Part shown: piece after piece, positions 35,338 through 45,984 of the stretch | Numbering within the stretch: the first letter of the stretch is position 1 | Layout of the letters: each line of letters opens with the position of its first letter | Assembly (NCBI GenBank): GCA_028751875.1 | Contig: CM054134.1 | Location: forward strand, 51,816,812 to 51,880,811 | DNA from: Rapana venosa | Lineage: Eukaryota; Mollusca; Gastropoda; Neogastropoda; Muricidae | Reading direction: 5' to 3' | Length of the DNA stretch: 64,000 nt | Made by a program: the position numbers and the translations under genes | Notes under the pieces: generated by a model | Database searches by the model: none | What the model saw: the letters and a program-made list of their open reading frames with translations, nothing else | What the model was told of the DNA's origin: nothing

Positions 35338-35500
35338 GGTCCTGTGGTTAGCGCGTTGTTCTCGAGATCTGACAGCCCGAGGTTTCAACCCGGGTTCGAG
35401 CCATCACCGTGACAACCCGTATCGAGGGGATAAAGATGAGGTTGCTGAAACCTGAGGTCCTGTGCGCAAACGCACGCAGAACAACCCGCTCTGCCTTTCA
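35338..35500 (+). mobile_element. Partial tRNA-headed SINE
   Basis: A-box-like GTCCTGTGGTTAGCGCG and B-box GGGTTCGAGCC are followed by CTGAGGTCCTGTGCGC and AACGCACGCAGAACA, the SINE-A middle. It directly precedes a complete SINE-A. Confidence 0.65.
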
Positions 35501-35506
35501 GGAGGA

Positions 35507-35850
35507 CGGGATAGCCTGGTGGTTAGCATGATGCGCTCGTGATCTGCTGACCCGAGTTCGATTCCCGTTCAAGACGATTTTTTCCTCTTGAGTTAACATC
35601 AGTTCCGACTCCACTCTCCTCCCCCAAATCCTTCGGATGAGACTATAAACCGAGGTCCCGCGTGCGAACGCGCGAAGAACACCTTAGGCACACGTTAAAT
35701 CCTGTTCCGCTTTTCGCAAGAGTAGGTCATTGTGTTCCGGTAGGAACGGATGACAAAATTTTTACAAAACTGCATACACACGGGGACTGAATGTAGAAAA
35801 AACACATGAGTGATATATTCCATTATCCTCGGAAAAAAAGGAAGAAAAAA
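35507..35850 (+). mobile_element. SINE-A, full length
   Basis: This is the reference copy for the family. The head is ATAGCCTGGTGGTTAGC (A-box) and GAGTTCGATTCCC (B-box). A central domain follows with CCTTCGGATGAGAC and AACCGAGGTCCCG. The 3' body has CATTGTGTTCCGGTAGGAAC, GCATACACACGGGGACTG and the signature TATTCCATTATCCTCGG, ending in an A-rich tail. No protein is encoded; such elements depend on a LINE for mobility. Confidence 0.85.
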
Positions 35851-35952
35851 AATACAGAAGAGGCCATTGCGTGCCGGTAAGGTCTGATGACAATAGTAAC
35901 AATAAAAACAACCGAAAACAGCACGAGCACTGGTGTCATGTTTAGACGCTAT

Positions 35953-36053
35953 CCCTGAAGTCAGAATACGGCTGCCTCAGCGGGGGGAGATTAACAGTCG
36001 ATGACGCAAAATCTCACCGTTAGTGAACCTCGTGAACCTCAAGCTGAGGAACG
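35953..36053 (+). repeat. Repeat-E copy
   Basis: CCCTGAAGTCAGAATACGGC, GCAAAATCTCACCGTTAG and GAACCTCAAGCTGAGGAAC mark this as one of the most complete copies. Confidence 0.65.
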
Positions 36054-36299
36054 AAAAAACAAATTTAGCACTCAAGCACAACATCAGTATTTCTTATGAA
36101 CGTGGTCGCTAGTGATCTCTGTAGAGACAAACAGGATCCATACACCAAACAACATTTCTCCTTGATGAAGCACGTGTATGTGAATATTGTTTAAAAACAA
36201 AGAAACAAAGAAAAAAAAACACCCACAACAACCCCAGACTAACACACAGTTCCCAAGTTTGTAAGGAAAGTCTCTTTTTGTGAAATGCACAAAAATGTA

Positions 36300-36360
36300 T
36301 GTACACAGACACACACACAGACACATACACACACCACACACACAACACACACACACGAAG

Positions 36361-36426
<66 letters not shown>

Positions 36427-36482
36427 CAGTCAGAGACAGAGATAGACAGAGACAGACATACATAGACAGAGAAAGATAGAGA
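36300..36482. repeat. CA then GA microsatellite block
   Basis: CA-rich text at 36300-36357 is followed by (GA)n at about 36360-36420 and GACA repeats to 36482. Confidence 0.9.
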
Positions 36483-37474
36483 GACAGAGAGAGGGTATCA
36501 TTACTCCATGAAAGCAACTAAGTAGGCAGTAGATGACATTTCATGACTTGTCAAAGTCTGTATTTTGTAGCCTGACTGACTGTGGGTTGTCATTACAGAA
36601 AAAGACACATGACGCACGTGTTTCATGACGTAACTGGATCCCCGTAACGCCATCACTGCTCTCCTCATGCCCTCTAGTGAGTATTGGGAGGACAGGTGTG
36701 TGTGACGTAGATTGTTGTCGGCTTTTAAAATACTGTGTTATTTCTTAATCTGTATTGTTTAATAATGCATGCTGTGTAATTAAAATTTTAAAATGCCACT
36801 CATAATTTCTCTAGTTGAGACATTAAAGTATTCTTGAGTCTTGAGTCTTGAGAACGGGCTTTACATAAAGCAACAAAACCCCCAAACCCAAAACAAAAAC
36901 AATCCCCAAGCTCCCCCACCCCCTCAACCCTCCTCCCAACAAAACCCTAACCAAACAAAGCAAATAAAACAAGAACAACAGCAAAACAGCAACCCCTAAC
37001 CATCCCCCCACCCGCCCCCTTAAAAATATAGATACCACCCCCTGATTAAACAAACAAACAAATAAGCAAAAGAAAACAACACAAATCCGATCAGTTTAAA
37101 ATAGATGTATGACTTGCAAATTACGCTATCAATGTATGAATCCAAACCCCCAAAACTATATGGGCACCGCCCCGTAAAAAAAAGAGAAAAAAATCAACAA
37201 ACGAAACGAGCAAAGACAAACAGCAGAAATCTGTGATCAGTTTAATATCTAGAATAGATATATGACTTGCATCGTACACTATCAATGTATAAATCTAAAT
37301 ATTATCGTTTGATGATATTATATGAAAAAGGACAACAAATTACATGTTAACTTAGACACTGAATTTGATTTAGTTGCCGCTATTATGATCAGAATGAACA
37401 AAAAAATCTACCAGTTTCTGCAGAAAAAATGCCTTATATTAACAACTGAAACTTTTTAAATTACAGATTTGGCA

Positions 37475-37475
<1 letters not shown>

Positions 37476-37507
<32 letters not shown>

Positions 37508-37514
37508 GGGGGGG
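37476..37514. repeat. Poly-G tract
   Basis: About 35 G with a single A, possibly inflated in the consensus. Confidence 0.85.
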
Positions 37515-37591
37515 CTATATACAAAGAACACAGTCATAAACAAAATGTATGGTGGAAGTCAGCGCACTTGTACAGGCCTGTCTCAGACATA

Positions 37592-37886
37592 GGAGGTAAA
37601 GGTAAAGGAGTCCCATAACCTATAAGGTCGTAGGGGAGCGAGCCGTCAGAGACCTCACTTCTCTAGGCCCAGCATATTGAGGGCGGCGCCCATCTCCTCT
37701 CCCTCGCTGCTTTACCTTCCCTGACCCTAAAGAGGACAGGTACCCATTTACAGCTGGGTGAACTGGGGGAACTGTACTGAAGCCAAGGCGCGCAAACGGT
37801 CACCCATCCAACTGGTAACCACGCTCGACGCTGCTTAACTTGGCTGGGGGAAAGTTAGTGCTCCGACCACTGAGCTATCCCGTCCC
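37592..37886 (-). mobile_element. SINE-C: tRNA A-box fused to a 5S rRNA-like segment
   Basis: On the minus strand the element opens GACGGGATAGCTCAGTGG (tRNA A-box region, Ala/Ile-like). It passes within about 30 bases to AAGTTAAGCAGCGTCGAGC, then TGGTTACCAGTTGGATGGG and TGACCG. That order corresponds to the middle of eukaryotic 5S rRNA (AAGCTAAGCAGGGTCGGGC ... TTGGATGGGAGACCG), i.e. the 5S internal control region. A 200-bp unique body follows, ending AGGTTATGGGACTCC. A 10-bp duplication CTCAGACATA flanks it exactly at 37582-37591 and 37887-37896. A split second copy lies at 44934-45640. Confidence 0.82.
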
Positions 37887-37920
37887 CTCAGACATACACA
37901 GATTAATAACAGGCAGTTTT

Positions 37921-38029
37921 CCCGAAGTCGGATTACAGCTAGCTTCATGGTGGGCCAAAAAAAGAAAAAGGTAACAGACAGAAAACTCTCACCATTGCTG
38001 AACCTCGGAGCCCTAGCTCAGGAGCAGAA
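37921..38029 (+). repeat. Repeat-E copy
   Basis: CCCGAAGTCGGATTACAGC, CTTCATGGTGGGCC and AACTCTCACCATTGCTGAAC follow the family order. It lies just after SINE-C. Confidence 0.65.
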
Positions 38030-38483
38030 CAACCCCTAACAGACAGTAAAGCCAGTTACTAAAGATATAACATGTGCAGCTATAATATTGGTCAACAGTA
38101 TTTTCCATTAAATCCAACCCTAATAACGATTACTGTTCACATTAAAAGGGATCACCAAACACGTTCATTATTGTAGATAAACTTTGCACAGTAAATTAGT
38201 AATGTTTTGACTTTCGCTGTGTGTTCTCATTAGAGGGTTTAATTTCATAGCTTTTGAATAAGTTTGACAAATATTTCCGAACAAAAACAGCTAGAACTAT
38301 TTCGTTTGCTTTGATTAAAAAGATGTGAACAAGTCATGAATACATAATTTCTGACTTGCAAAATGTACTATCAGAGTATAAATAAGTAATGGAAATCATC
38401 TCCAGATTCCACCATAAGACTCTATGCCACTCTGAAAGGCAAACAAATAGGCCTACAGTTGCAGACAGGAAAAGAAAATAATA

Positions 38484-38600
38484 TAATGGGTGGCGCTGCT
38501 CTTGTGGCGACGCGCTCTCCCCTGGGGAGAGAAGCCCGAATTTCACGCAGAGAAATCTGCCGTGACTATAAGTGGTACAAACTAAAATAAATAAAAGTAA
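38484..38600 (+). mobile_element. SINE-B 3' part
   Basis: GGTGGCGCTGCTCTTGTGGC, CGCGCTCTCCCCTGGG, GAATTTCACGCAGAG and CTATAAGTGGTACAAACTA give the clean sequence of this family's 3' domain, followed by an AAAT-type tail. Confidence 0.8.
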
Positions 38601-38929
38601 AATAAATCCCAGTGTGGCAAGGTCTTCTGGTGCCTCAGTTTCCATTTGCTGTCCCTGCCCACCCAACTTGTGTTGATTCCATAGAAGTCTTTAGCTTCTG
38701 CAAATTCACACATCTGCCAATGGATGAAGGCTATCCTTCCACACGCCGTATGGTTGCAATCATACACGTTACTTTATTTTTTAAAAAGGTAAAACTCAGT
38801 ATAAAATTGTGCCACTATTTACAAAAATGAAACATAAAGATTGAAAACCACCATTTAAGTTGGTGTGTGCGGATTATGTCCAGCTTATGGCAGATTGATG
38901 CTTAAGTAAAGGATTGATAGAAGTATGGC

Positions 38930-40165
38930 TACAATATGTTACACTGATATATATAGGCATCACTCAATATGTTAGACTGCTACAGCATACCTAAATATGT
39001 TAGAGTGATACAAGCATGATCGAAACAAATTTGCCTGAATATGTTAGACTTGAGACAAGCATGTCTGAATACGTTAGACTAATGCAAACATGTCTAAGTA
39101 GGTTAGATTTATCTAAGCAGGACAAGACATCCTAGATTAATACAAGCATACCTAAAACTGTCAGATTGATACAAGTATACTTAAACAAGTTAGACTGATA
39201 CAAGTATGACAAATATACTAGACTGATACAAGCATGTTTGAACATACTAGATTGATACAAGCATGTCTAAATATGTCAGATTGATACAAGCATGTCTAAA
39301 TAAGCCATGCTGATAAAAGCATGTCTAAATATGTCAGATTGATACAAGCATGTCGATGTATGTTAGATTGATATGATGTATGTTAGATTGATACAAACAT
39401 GTCTAAGTATGTTTGATTGATACAAGCATGTCGATACATGTTAGGTTGATATAAGCATAACTACATACGACAGATTGATGTATACAACCCTCAACTCAAC
39501 TGTTTCCATCGCCACTGTCGTCAGCAGGGGCTCCACAAAATGCCACTAAGGGTTTCCATCTTTCTCTGTCTCTGCAGAGATCTATGATCTCCTGTAGCCC
39601 TCCTCCCAGACCACTGATCTCAGTGATGTTGGCAATGTAGAATGTTGAAGGTCTACATCTTTTGCCTCTAAAAGCATGTCTAAACATGTAAGATTAATAC
39701 AAGCTTGTCTAAAAATGTTAGGCTGATGTAAGCATGACTAGATGCAATAGACCGATGCAAGCATGTCTAAAAATGTTAGATTGATGTAAGCATGACTAGA
39801 TACAATAGACTGATACAAGCATGTCTAAAAATGTCAAACTGATACAAGCATGAGTAGACATGTTGGATTGATACAAGCAAGTCTAAATATGTTAGACCAA
39901 TGCAAGCATGGCTAAATATGCTAGTTTGATACAAGCATGTCTTAATATGTTTGATTCATACAAGCATGTTAGGATATGTTAGACTGTCACACTGAAACAA
40001 GCTTGACTAGACATGTTAGATTGATACAAACATGACAAATGTATCAGACTAACACAAGCCTATCTAAGTATGTTAGATTGATACAAGCACGACTGAATCA
40101 GTCTAACATATTTAGACGAGGTTGTGTTAGTCTAATGCATTAGTCATGCTTGTGTAAATATGTTA
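38930..40165. repeat. Minisatellite, about 29-bp unit, roughly 40 copies
   Basis: The unit is close to TATGTTAGATTGATACAAGC followed by ATGTCTAAA. Copies are diverged and vary in length by a few bases. The array is interrupted at about 39480-39672 by unrelated sequence. Near 55030-55090, the matching place of unit 2, only about two relic units are present. Confidence 0.88.
39480..39687 (-). pseudogene. Possible LINE C-terminal fragment inside the minisatellite
   Basis: A minus-strand frame reads ITEISGLGGGLQEIIDLCRD then RERWKPLVAFCGAPADDSG before a stop. The DRERWKPLV-type ending resembles the last residues of several LINE polyproteins. It is short, so the assignment is tentative. Confidence 0.4.
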
Positions 40166-41241
40166 GCTCGATACAAGTGTGATTAAAGATCACCACTCTG
40201 GGTGTTTCACGTTGTGGCTAACAAGGACTAATGCTGACCAACTCTGTCTGGACTGTTGGCTTTGGGCATGTGACAGAACCATCCTAGCTCTGCATGTGTA
40301 CGGGCGGGACAAACACTAAACATTTCAGAACTACATTTTGTAAGGAGGCAGGAGGGTTCAACGCAGTCATTTTATTGCCCGTGTTGTATTTGCACTTTCA
40401 TTATACTATTGCTTTCTTATAAAAAGGGTGCAATACATCTGTACAAAGAATATTTTATGTATGGTTGAAGGAATTGTGTATAACAAACATATTTTAATCG
40501 TAAGAAGTCGAAATATGATTAAAAGGGATGATAAACAGTTCTAGGTAATGTGGCAGTACTGAGAGCCTTTATTATGTCTAAGTGTACACAACGAGATTTG
40601 TTTTTGACTATCCTCAATTACTTAAGACAAATAACTACAGTCCAGATTCTGTTTGTAAAACTTCAAGTGATATGGCATCACGGATATATTCTCTTCATGA
40701 AATCACAAATCATGAATATTATTCTGTTCACGGATTTCGAAAGAAAGGATTCTAGAAGTTCACATCCTAATGCACATATACATTCACAAAAGTAATCACA
40801 AATAAATAGATTAGGATTGTATACTCAATATGGAACGAACACTACAATATTTACAAAGTTAAATGGTTAATAAAGAATGTGATGGGGAAATTCTTTTTTT
40901 CAGCAATGAGGAAGCGATTCCTCCTTCTGGAATGAGAATATTTCGGCTCTCAGAGGACCCCGCTTTGATGATCTTTCAAGAAATCAAAGAATATTTTTTC
41001 TAAGAAAGTTCAAAGGTTTCTAATCATTTCGTTTGTATCCCATGCTTATGGCATATATTGTGTTTATCGATTCTCTGGATTTTTGTCTGAATATTTCCCA
41101 CTCCTTTGCTCCTTTCAGATTGTAATCTCTGTGCAGGAAGTCTATTGTTCTAGACCAGTTAAAATCAAACGGAAAATAAAACAAAAAAAGGCTGATGTCT
41201 TTGCTTAAAATGACAAACTTTCCAGTTCCACTGTCTGCAAT

Positions 41242-42699
41242 TTACGCTCGCTCTCTCACACAAACTTGAAAAGGCTCCACGTCTGTAGCCAGGGAAAAGC
41301 GGGCCTTAAACTCGTAGTCGGGATGACCGGGAGGCTTGAAGAACTGCAGGCGTTGCATGAGCGTGGCGAAGAACAGAAAGAGTTCCATTCGTGCCAGGAA
41401 TTCGCCCACACATCGACGACGTCCCAGAGAAAAGACAGGGGCTTGCTCCACCAGTGCTCTGTCCAGCTGACCCTCACTGTCCAGGAACCGCTGAGGTCGG
41501 AAGACTTTGGGATCCCCCCACAGCTTCTCGTCCATGTAGACAGAATAGAGATTGACCAGGACCACGGTGTTCTCTGGGATGTCATAACCTTGCAGGGTGG
41601 TGTCACAGGTAGTGGCATGTGGAAGAGTCATTGGAATGACGCCAATGTAGCGGAGGACTTCAAAAACAGTGGCCTCCACCAGGGGCAGCTGGGCACGGTC
41701 AGCAAGTGTGACGTCACGGCTCTGACCCACCACTTGGTCGATTTGCTGGAAAACCTCCTCCTGGATTTCGGGAAAGCCCACCATGAGAGCCACGCACCAT
41801 TTGAGAGTTGAAGTCACAGTTGAAGAAGCAGCACCCACAATTGTGGACAGACTTTCCATCAGGTGGGACTTGTCAGTTCCCAGTGCTTTCTCTTCCTCTG
41901 TCAGCTGGTTTCCGGCGTGGATCAAACCATCTGTGATATCTCTCAGGTTTTCCCTATCAAATGAAGACTCGTGTTCTCCAACTTTCTTGGTTGTGAACTC
42001 CGTACGCCTTTTTATAAGCTCCATGAATCTAGATACCTTGCTGGGCATGAGATGGCGAAGCCAAGGCATAGCATTCGCGGGATTTCCTGGGGAATTGAAG
42101 AGTATAAACTCCCCCAGGACTTTCTGCAAGACCTCGGAATCAGGATCATCTTTGCTTGCCCCGCTCCTGTCGAAACATAATTTGTATATGATTCTAAAGC
42201 CAACAGAGTTTAGTTCGAGAAGAGGATCAAAGCTTTTTCCTCTATTAGACACAAACTGCTTAATGACTTCTTTGGCATCTGCTGTAACTATACTTTCAAT
42301 TGGATTCTTACGGGCATTGCTGTACGTGTAAATAACGTTACTCACAATTTTGCGATGTACTTTGTAGACAGGGCCATATCCCTTATAGCTTACAGAACTT
42401 TTCATTATGCGACCTGCAGCAAAGTCAGGTCTTCCCGCAAAATCCTCTTTCTTGGTAAGGAGAGCTTCTTTGATGGCGTCAACACCGTTGATAACGACTG
42501 CAGGCCAGCTTCCCATTTGGATACTGATGACATCGCCGTACTTTTTCCGCATTTGGTTGAAGGTGAGGGATGGCTGAGGGCCGAAGAAGGGCAGATAACC
42601 CACCAGCGGCAGACCCCAAGGTCCAGGTGGCAAGCGGTAACGTTTCCTTTGCAGCAGCTTCAGCAGGAGGAAGGTGACGATGAAGACAGCTGCCGCTGT
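41242..42699 (-). CDS. Cytochrome P450, clan-2-like, gene 1, exon 2
   Basis: This large exon encodes residues 18-502 of a microsomal heme monooxygenase (NADPH-cytochrome P450 reductase is the usual electron donor; substrate unknown). Model numbering counts the 17 residues of the exon at 46635-46685. Membrane anchor 18-33; proline hinge LPPGPWG at 40-46; C-helix YGPVYKVHR ending at 133, with Tyr129 where Trp is usual; I-helix GAASST at 306-311, with Ser310 where Asp/Glu is usual; K-helix EVLR at 364-367; FRPQRF at 417-422; heme loop FSLGRRRCVG with Cys447. The stop is TAA. An open frame could be taken from GTG at 42711, but an in-frame TGA lies just upstream, no ATG precedes Met67, and TTGTTGCAG/ACA at 42700/42699 is a good acceptor. 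A copy lies 15 kb upstream. Family assignment beyond clan 2 was not attempted. Confidence 0.95.
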   Translation of the reverse strand, partial: TAAAVFIVTFLLLKLLQRKRYRLPPGPWGLPLVGYLPFFGPQPSLTFNQMRKKYGDVISIQMGSWPAVVINGVDAIKEALLTKKEDFAGRPDFAAGRIMKSSVSYKGYGPVYKVHRKIVSNVIYTYSNARKNPIESIVTADAKEVIKQFVSNRGKSFDPLLELNSVGFRIIYKLCFDRSGASKDDPDSEVLQKVLGEFILFNSPGNPANAMPWLRHLMPSKVSRFMELIKRRTEFTTKKVGEHESSFDRENLRDITDGLIHAGNQLTEEEKALGTDKSHLMESLSTIVGAASSTVTSTLKWCVALMVGFPEIQEEVFQQIDQVVGQSRDVTLADRAQLPLVEATVFEVLRYIGVIPMTLPHATTCDTTLQGYDIPENTVVLVNLYSVYMDEKLWGDPKVFRPQRFLDSEGQLDRALVEQAPVFSLGRRRCVGEFLARMELFLFFATLMQRLQFFKPPGHPDYEFKARFSLATDVEPFQVCVRERA

Positions 42700-43743
42700 C
42701 TGCAACAACACAGTCGGTCACAGGTGAACCAGGACAGGAGGAGTAACAGGTTCTAGTAAGCGTTTCTAAAGTTGGAGACACTGATCATTGTCGCATTAGC
42801 CAGTCATGTAACTGTTAAGGCACTCACCAGTATTCTGCGATGAGAATCTTTCTGGTGTCACTCTATCGCCAGTTTCTGGTTTGATGGCTTGCTCTTCATA
42901 CTGAGCTGGAAGTTGGGTTGTTGGGGTTAGTAAATAGTCATTGAAGATGGTGCGTGCAGGTGTGGATTGCAGCTGGCTGGCTGGTCCGTTTGGAATTGTG
43001 ATTTATTTGAGCCTAGAGCTAGAGAATGAGATGTGTGTAGAACTGTTATGGGAAAAATATCACAGTTGTCAGACCGCCTGTCTGCCTGAGAGGAACTCTT
43101 CTTGCAGTGAACACAAGTTCAAACTTCCATTCCCCGCAAGCTCTTCTGATTAGACGAAAGGCTGAGGTTCTGTGATATCTGGCGCAACAATAATCTATCC
43201 ATCTTTTGTAGAAGGTAGGCCAGCTATGCATCCTACAACCTCAAGACCGTTGGGATCCACGAGGCCCAAAGTGTCAGTGCTGTACCATCAGACATCCTCA
43301 AGCAGTTGTTGTGTGTTCCACATGTGAACATCCTAGGGGGTCACCCAGAATGTACACTGTGGCTTACTCATCTCAAGTGACAGTCACTGTGAGATCGTTA
43401 AGTACACACTGGATGAGCAGTTTGCGTGTATGACCCTTTGCAAGTACCTTGCCTCTTAGGTAGCTATACTTCAACTTCTGAGGATGCAGGTTGTTGTGTG
43501 AAGTTTTGGCATGGCTGAAAAAAATCTCAACAGAACGTTTCACAACATAACTACATTTTAAATGTAGACATTGGCACTGAGCTTGCATCTGTTACTGACA
43601 GAGCTTATGACCTGGGCCAATTCAAACAGTTACAAGAAAAAGGCTTATTAAACAAAAAGTATAACCTCATATGGGGAACATTTATTATGCTGGTTGTTAT
43701 GCTTTCACTTTGTGTGGCATCTATCTATCTATTTATCTATCTA

Positions 43744-43744
<1 letters not shown>

Positions 43745-43819
<75 letters not shown>
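43745..43819. repeat. (TA)n microsatellite
   Basis: About 37 uninterrupted TA units, preceded by CTAT repeats. Confidence 0.95.
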
Positions 43820-43820
<1 letters not shown>

Positions 43821-44227
43821 CTACACAGGAAGAAATAGTGGACGAAAACAATTGCAGGTAATCATTTACAATTTTACCGTCATTTTTAAATGATTTCAGC
43901 AAAAGTTTGTTTCAGAAAATCCCCTAGAAAAATCAAATCTGTCAATGGCAGCAATTGAGATTTTTTTTAAAAGTAAGGACCATGCCTTTAGCCAAACCTG
44001 GATGAATTTTCGCTCCTGAATTAGCACTCGTCAAATGTCCCGGCTTTCATTAAAGCTTCAGTTTCCCTAGTACCTTACTACGAGATATTTTTCATAATCC
44101 GCAAGTGTCAAATTACATTCACAAGAAATACTATATGTCCTTGTGGCCTATCAAAGCTGCAAGTGAAAGATGATAATAAAAAAAACGAGGAAGGAAATAT
44201 GCTACATTATGTTGCACAGAAGCCCCA

Positions 44228-44254
44228 ACACAGACACAGACACAGACACACACA

Positions 44255-44321
<67 letters not shown>

Positions 44322-44520
44322 AGTGAGTCTTTGTGCCTTGTGTTTGGGGATCCCTTTAACAAAATGAAATGGTATACACTTGGATCTACAAGAGATAAGT
44401 TTCCATTTTGACGAAATATCTCCTCCTCCTCCTCCTCCTCCTCTCCTCCTCCTCCTCCTCCTCCTTCTTCTTCTTCTGCTGCTGCTGCTGCTCCTCCTCC
44501 TCCTCCTCCTTTTTCTTCTT
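44228..44520. repeat. CA microsatellite and CTC/CTT trinucleotide block
   Basis: (CA)n runs to 44319. (CTC)n, (CTT)n and (CTG)n sub-blocks occupy 44421-44520. Poly-Arg or poly-Ser frames across it are artefacts. Confidence 0.92.
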
Positions 44521-44669
44521 GGATAAATAATAGTTGAGGAAAACAGCCGCAGGTAACCAGTCACAAATTTTCCATCATTTTGTAAATGATGGATCAGAGA
44601 ATCCATTACGAAAAATAACAACTAACCAATGTCCCCCTCTCTCTTTCTCTCTCTCTCTCTATATATAGA

Positions 44670-44670
<1 letters not shown>

Positions 44671-44725
<55 letters not shown>
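44671..44725. repeat. (TCTA)n microsatellite
   Basis: About 14 tetranucleotide units. Confidence 0.95.
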
Positions 44726-44726
<1 letters not shown>

Positions 44727-44933
44727 ATCTGTTTAAAGTGATCATCTGCAGTTATTGTCACAAAGGGCAACTCGTTTTAATGATCCTACTTAGAACCCAC
44801 TTTTAAAACCAATCTAAATTGTTGTTAACATTTTTCCGCGGCACGTTTTTCAAAATTTATACCTTAGTTGATTCCAATAAGGCTTTTTATGTGTCTTATG
44901 GCGTGAACATTTGGCTCTTAGGACTTTTGTTTT

Positions 44934-45640
44934 CAAGGGGGCGGGATAGCTCAGCTGTCGGAACACTCCCTTTCTCCCCACACCCCTGCCCCCCATGTTA
45001 AGCTTTAGCAGGGTTAAGCGTGGTTACCAAGTGGATGGGTCGTTCGTGCGCCTTGGTTTCAGTACAGTTCCTTAGTTCACTCAGCACACGTTAAAACCCG
45101 TTCCGCTTTTCGGAAGAGTAAGGCCATTGTGTGCTGGTGGGAATGGATGACAAATTTTACAAAACTGCATACACATGGGGAGTGGATGGAAAAAAACATA
45201 CGAGCGCTTATTCCATTATCTTCGAAATAAAAGAATAACAGAATTTAAAAAAAAAAAAGCTGTCATTCGGTTCATACTATAAACTGAGGTCCCATCAGGG
45301 AACGTACACAGAACACATTACGCACACGTTAAAACCTGTTCCGTTCTTCGGAAGCATTGGCCACTGTGTGCCAGATGGAATGGATGTCAAAATTGACGAA
45401 ACTGCATACACACGGGGACTGGATGTAAAAAAAGCTCACGAGTGCTTATTTCATTATCCTCGAAATAAAGAATAACAGGTAAGCTGTAAATAGCCACCTG
45501 CTCTCTTTAGGAGCAGGGAAAAGGTAAAGGAGTGAGGGAGAGGAGAAGGGTGCTGCCCTCAATATTCTGGCCCATAGAAACGCTGAGGTCTCTGACAAAT
45601 CGCTCCGCAACGACCACACAGGTTATTGGGGCAGCTTGAC
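44934..45640 (+). mobile_element. SINE-C interrupted by SINE-A
   Basis: The head GCGGGATAGCTCAGCTGTCGG, a GGTTAAGCGTGGTTACC segment and AAGTGGATGGGTCG (44934-45072) correspond to the first half of the 37.6-kb copy. The second half (CTGTAAATAGCCACCTG ... CTGCCCTCAATATTCTGG ... GAGGTCTCTGAC) resumes at 45481. Between them lie two partial SINE-A units. This independently confirms the tRNA-to-5S junction. Confidence 0.75.
45073..45480 (+). mobile_element. Two partial SINE-A units in tandem, nested in SINE-C
   Basis: Each unit contains CACACGTTAAAACC, a CATTGTGTGC- or CACTGTGTGC-type block, GCATACACA followed by GGGGA, and a TTCCATTATC-type or TTTCATTATC-type end with GAAATAAA. The first has lost its head; the second keeps part of the central domain (AAACTGAGGTCCC). 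Confidence 0.75.
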
Positions 45641-45984
45641 CTATTTTTGGTTTAAGCCACGTTTATTCAGAACATAACAGGTCGTAGGAAAATTCTCTTT
45701 GGTGCAAGAACAAATTCACAGCTTACAGTTGTGAGTCAACACCAAATTAAAGGAACTACGTGACTTGGCAGCTGAAAAAAAGTTGTCACCTTCTCAACTA
45801 AATATTTTGTTTGAAACAGGTCTTATTGAGGAACTGAAGTCAATACTTTGTATATTTCTGCCGTTATACATATGAACAGTTTAGAAAAACGAGATTTTAA
45901 TGTAGGTAAAAAAAGTACATAAGGAAAAATCTGCCTCTGTCAATCTCGAGATTGTGCTCTTAAGATCTTAGTCTTCTTTTTCTT

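Noticed and set aside
34919..35455. 178-residue + strand frame
   Set aside because: It runs through the antisense of the LINE, a CT microsatellite and a SINE fragment, with no coherent protein.
38930..40165. CRISPR-like array of 29-bp repeats
   Set aside because: Repeats are adjacent without unique spacers, strongly diverged, and in animal DNA; it is a minisatellite.
41266..41811. Long + strand frames opposite the P450 exons (also 42355-42756, 56159-56704, 57248-57649)
   Set aside because: They are shadows of conserved coding sequence on the other strand. Both copies show them only because the exons are nearly identical.
42709..42711. GTG as start codon of the P450 frame (and GTG at 57602-57604)
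   Set aside because: The organism is eukaryotic, a stop lies three codons upstream, and a splice acceptor plus a conserved ATG exon explain the protein better.
42822..42900. Candidate P450 first exon next to the GTGAGT donor at 42827 (and 57764 in gene 2)
   Set aside because: In gene 1 the matching frame has a stop, and the ATG options do not join in a shared phase. The exon at 46635/60519 fits both genes.
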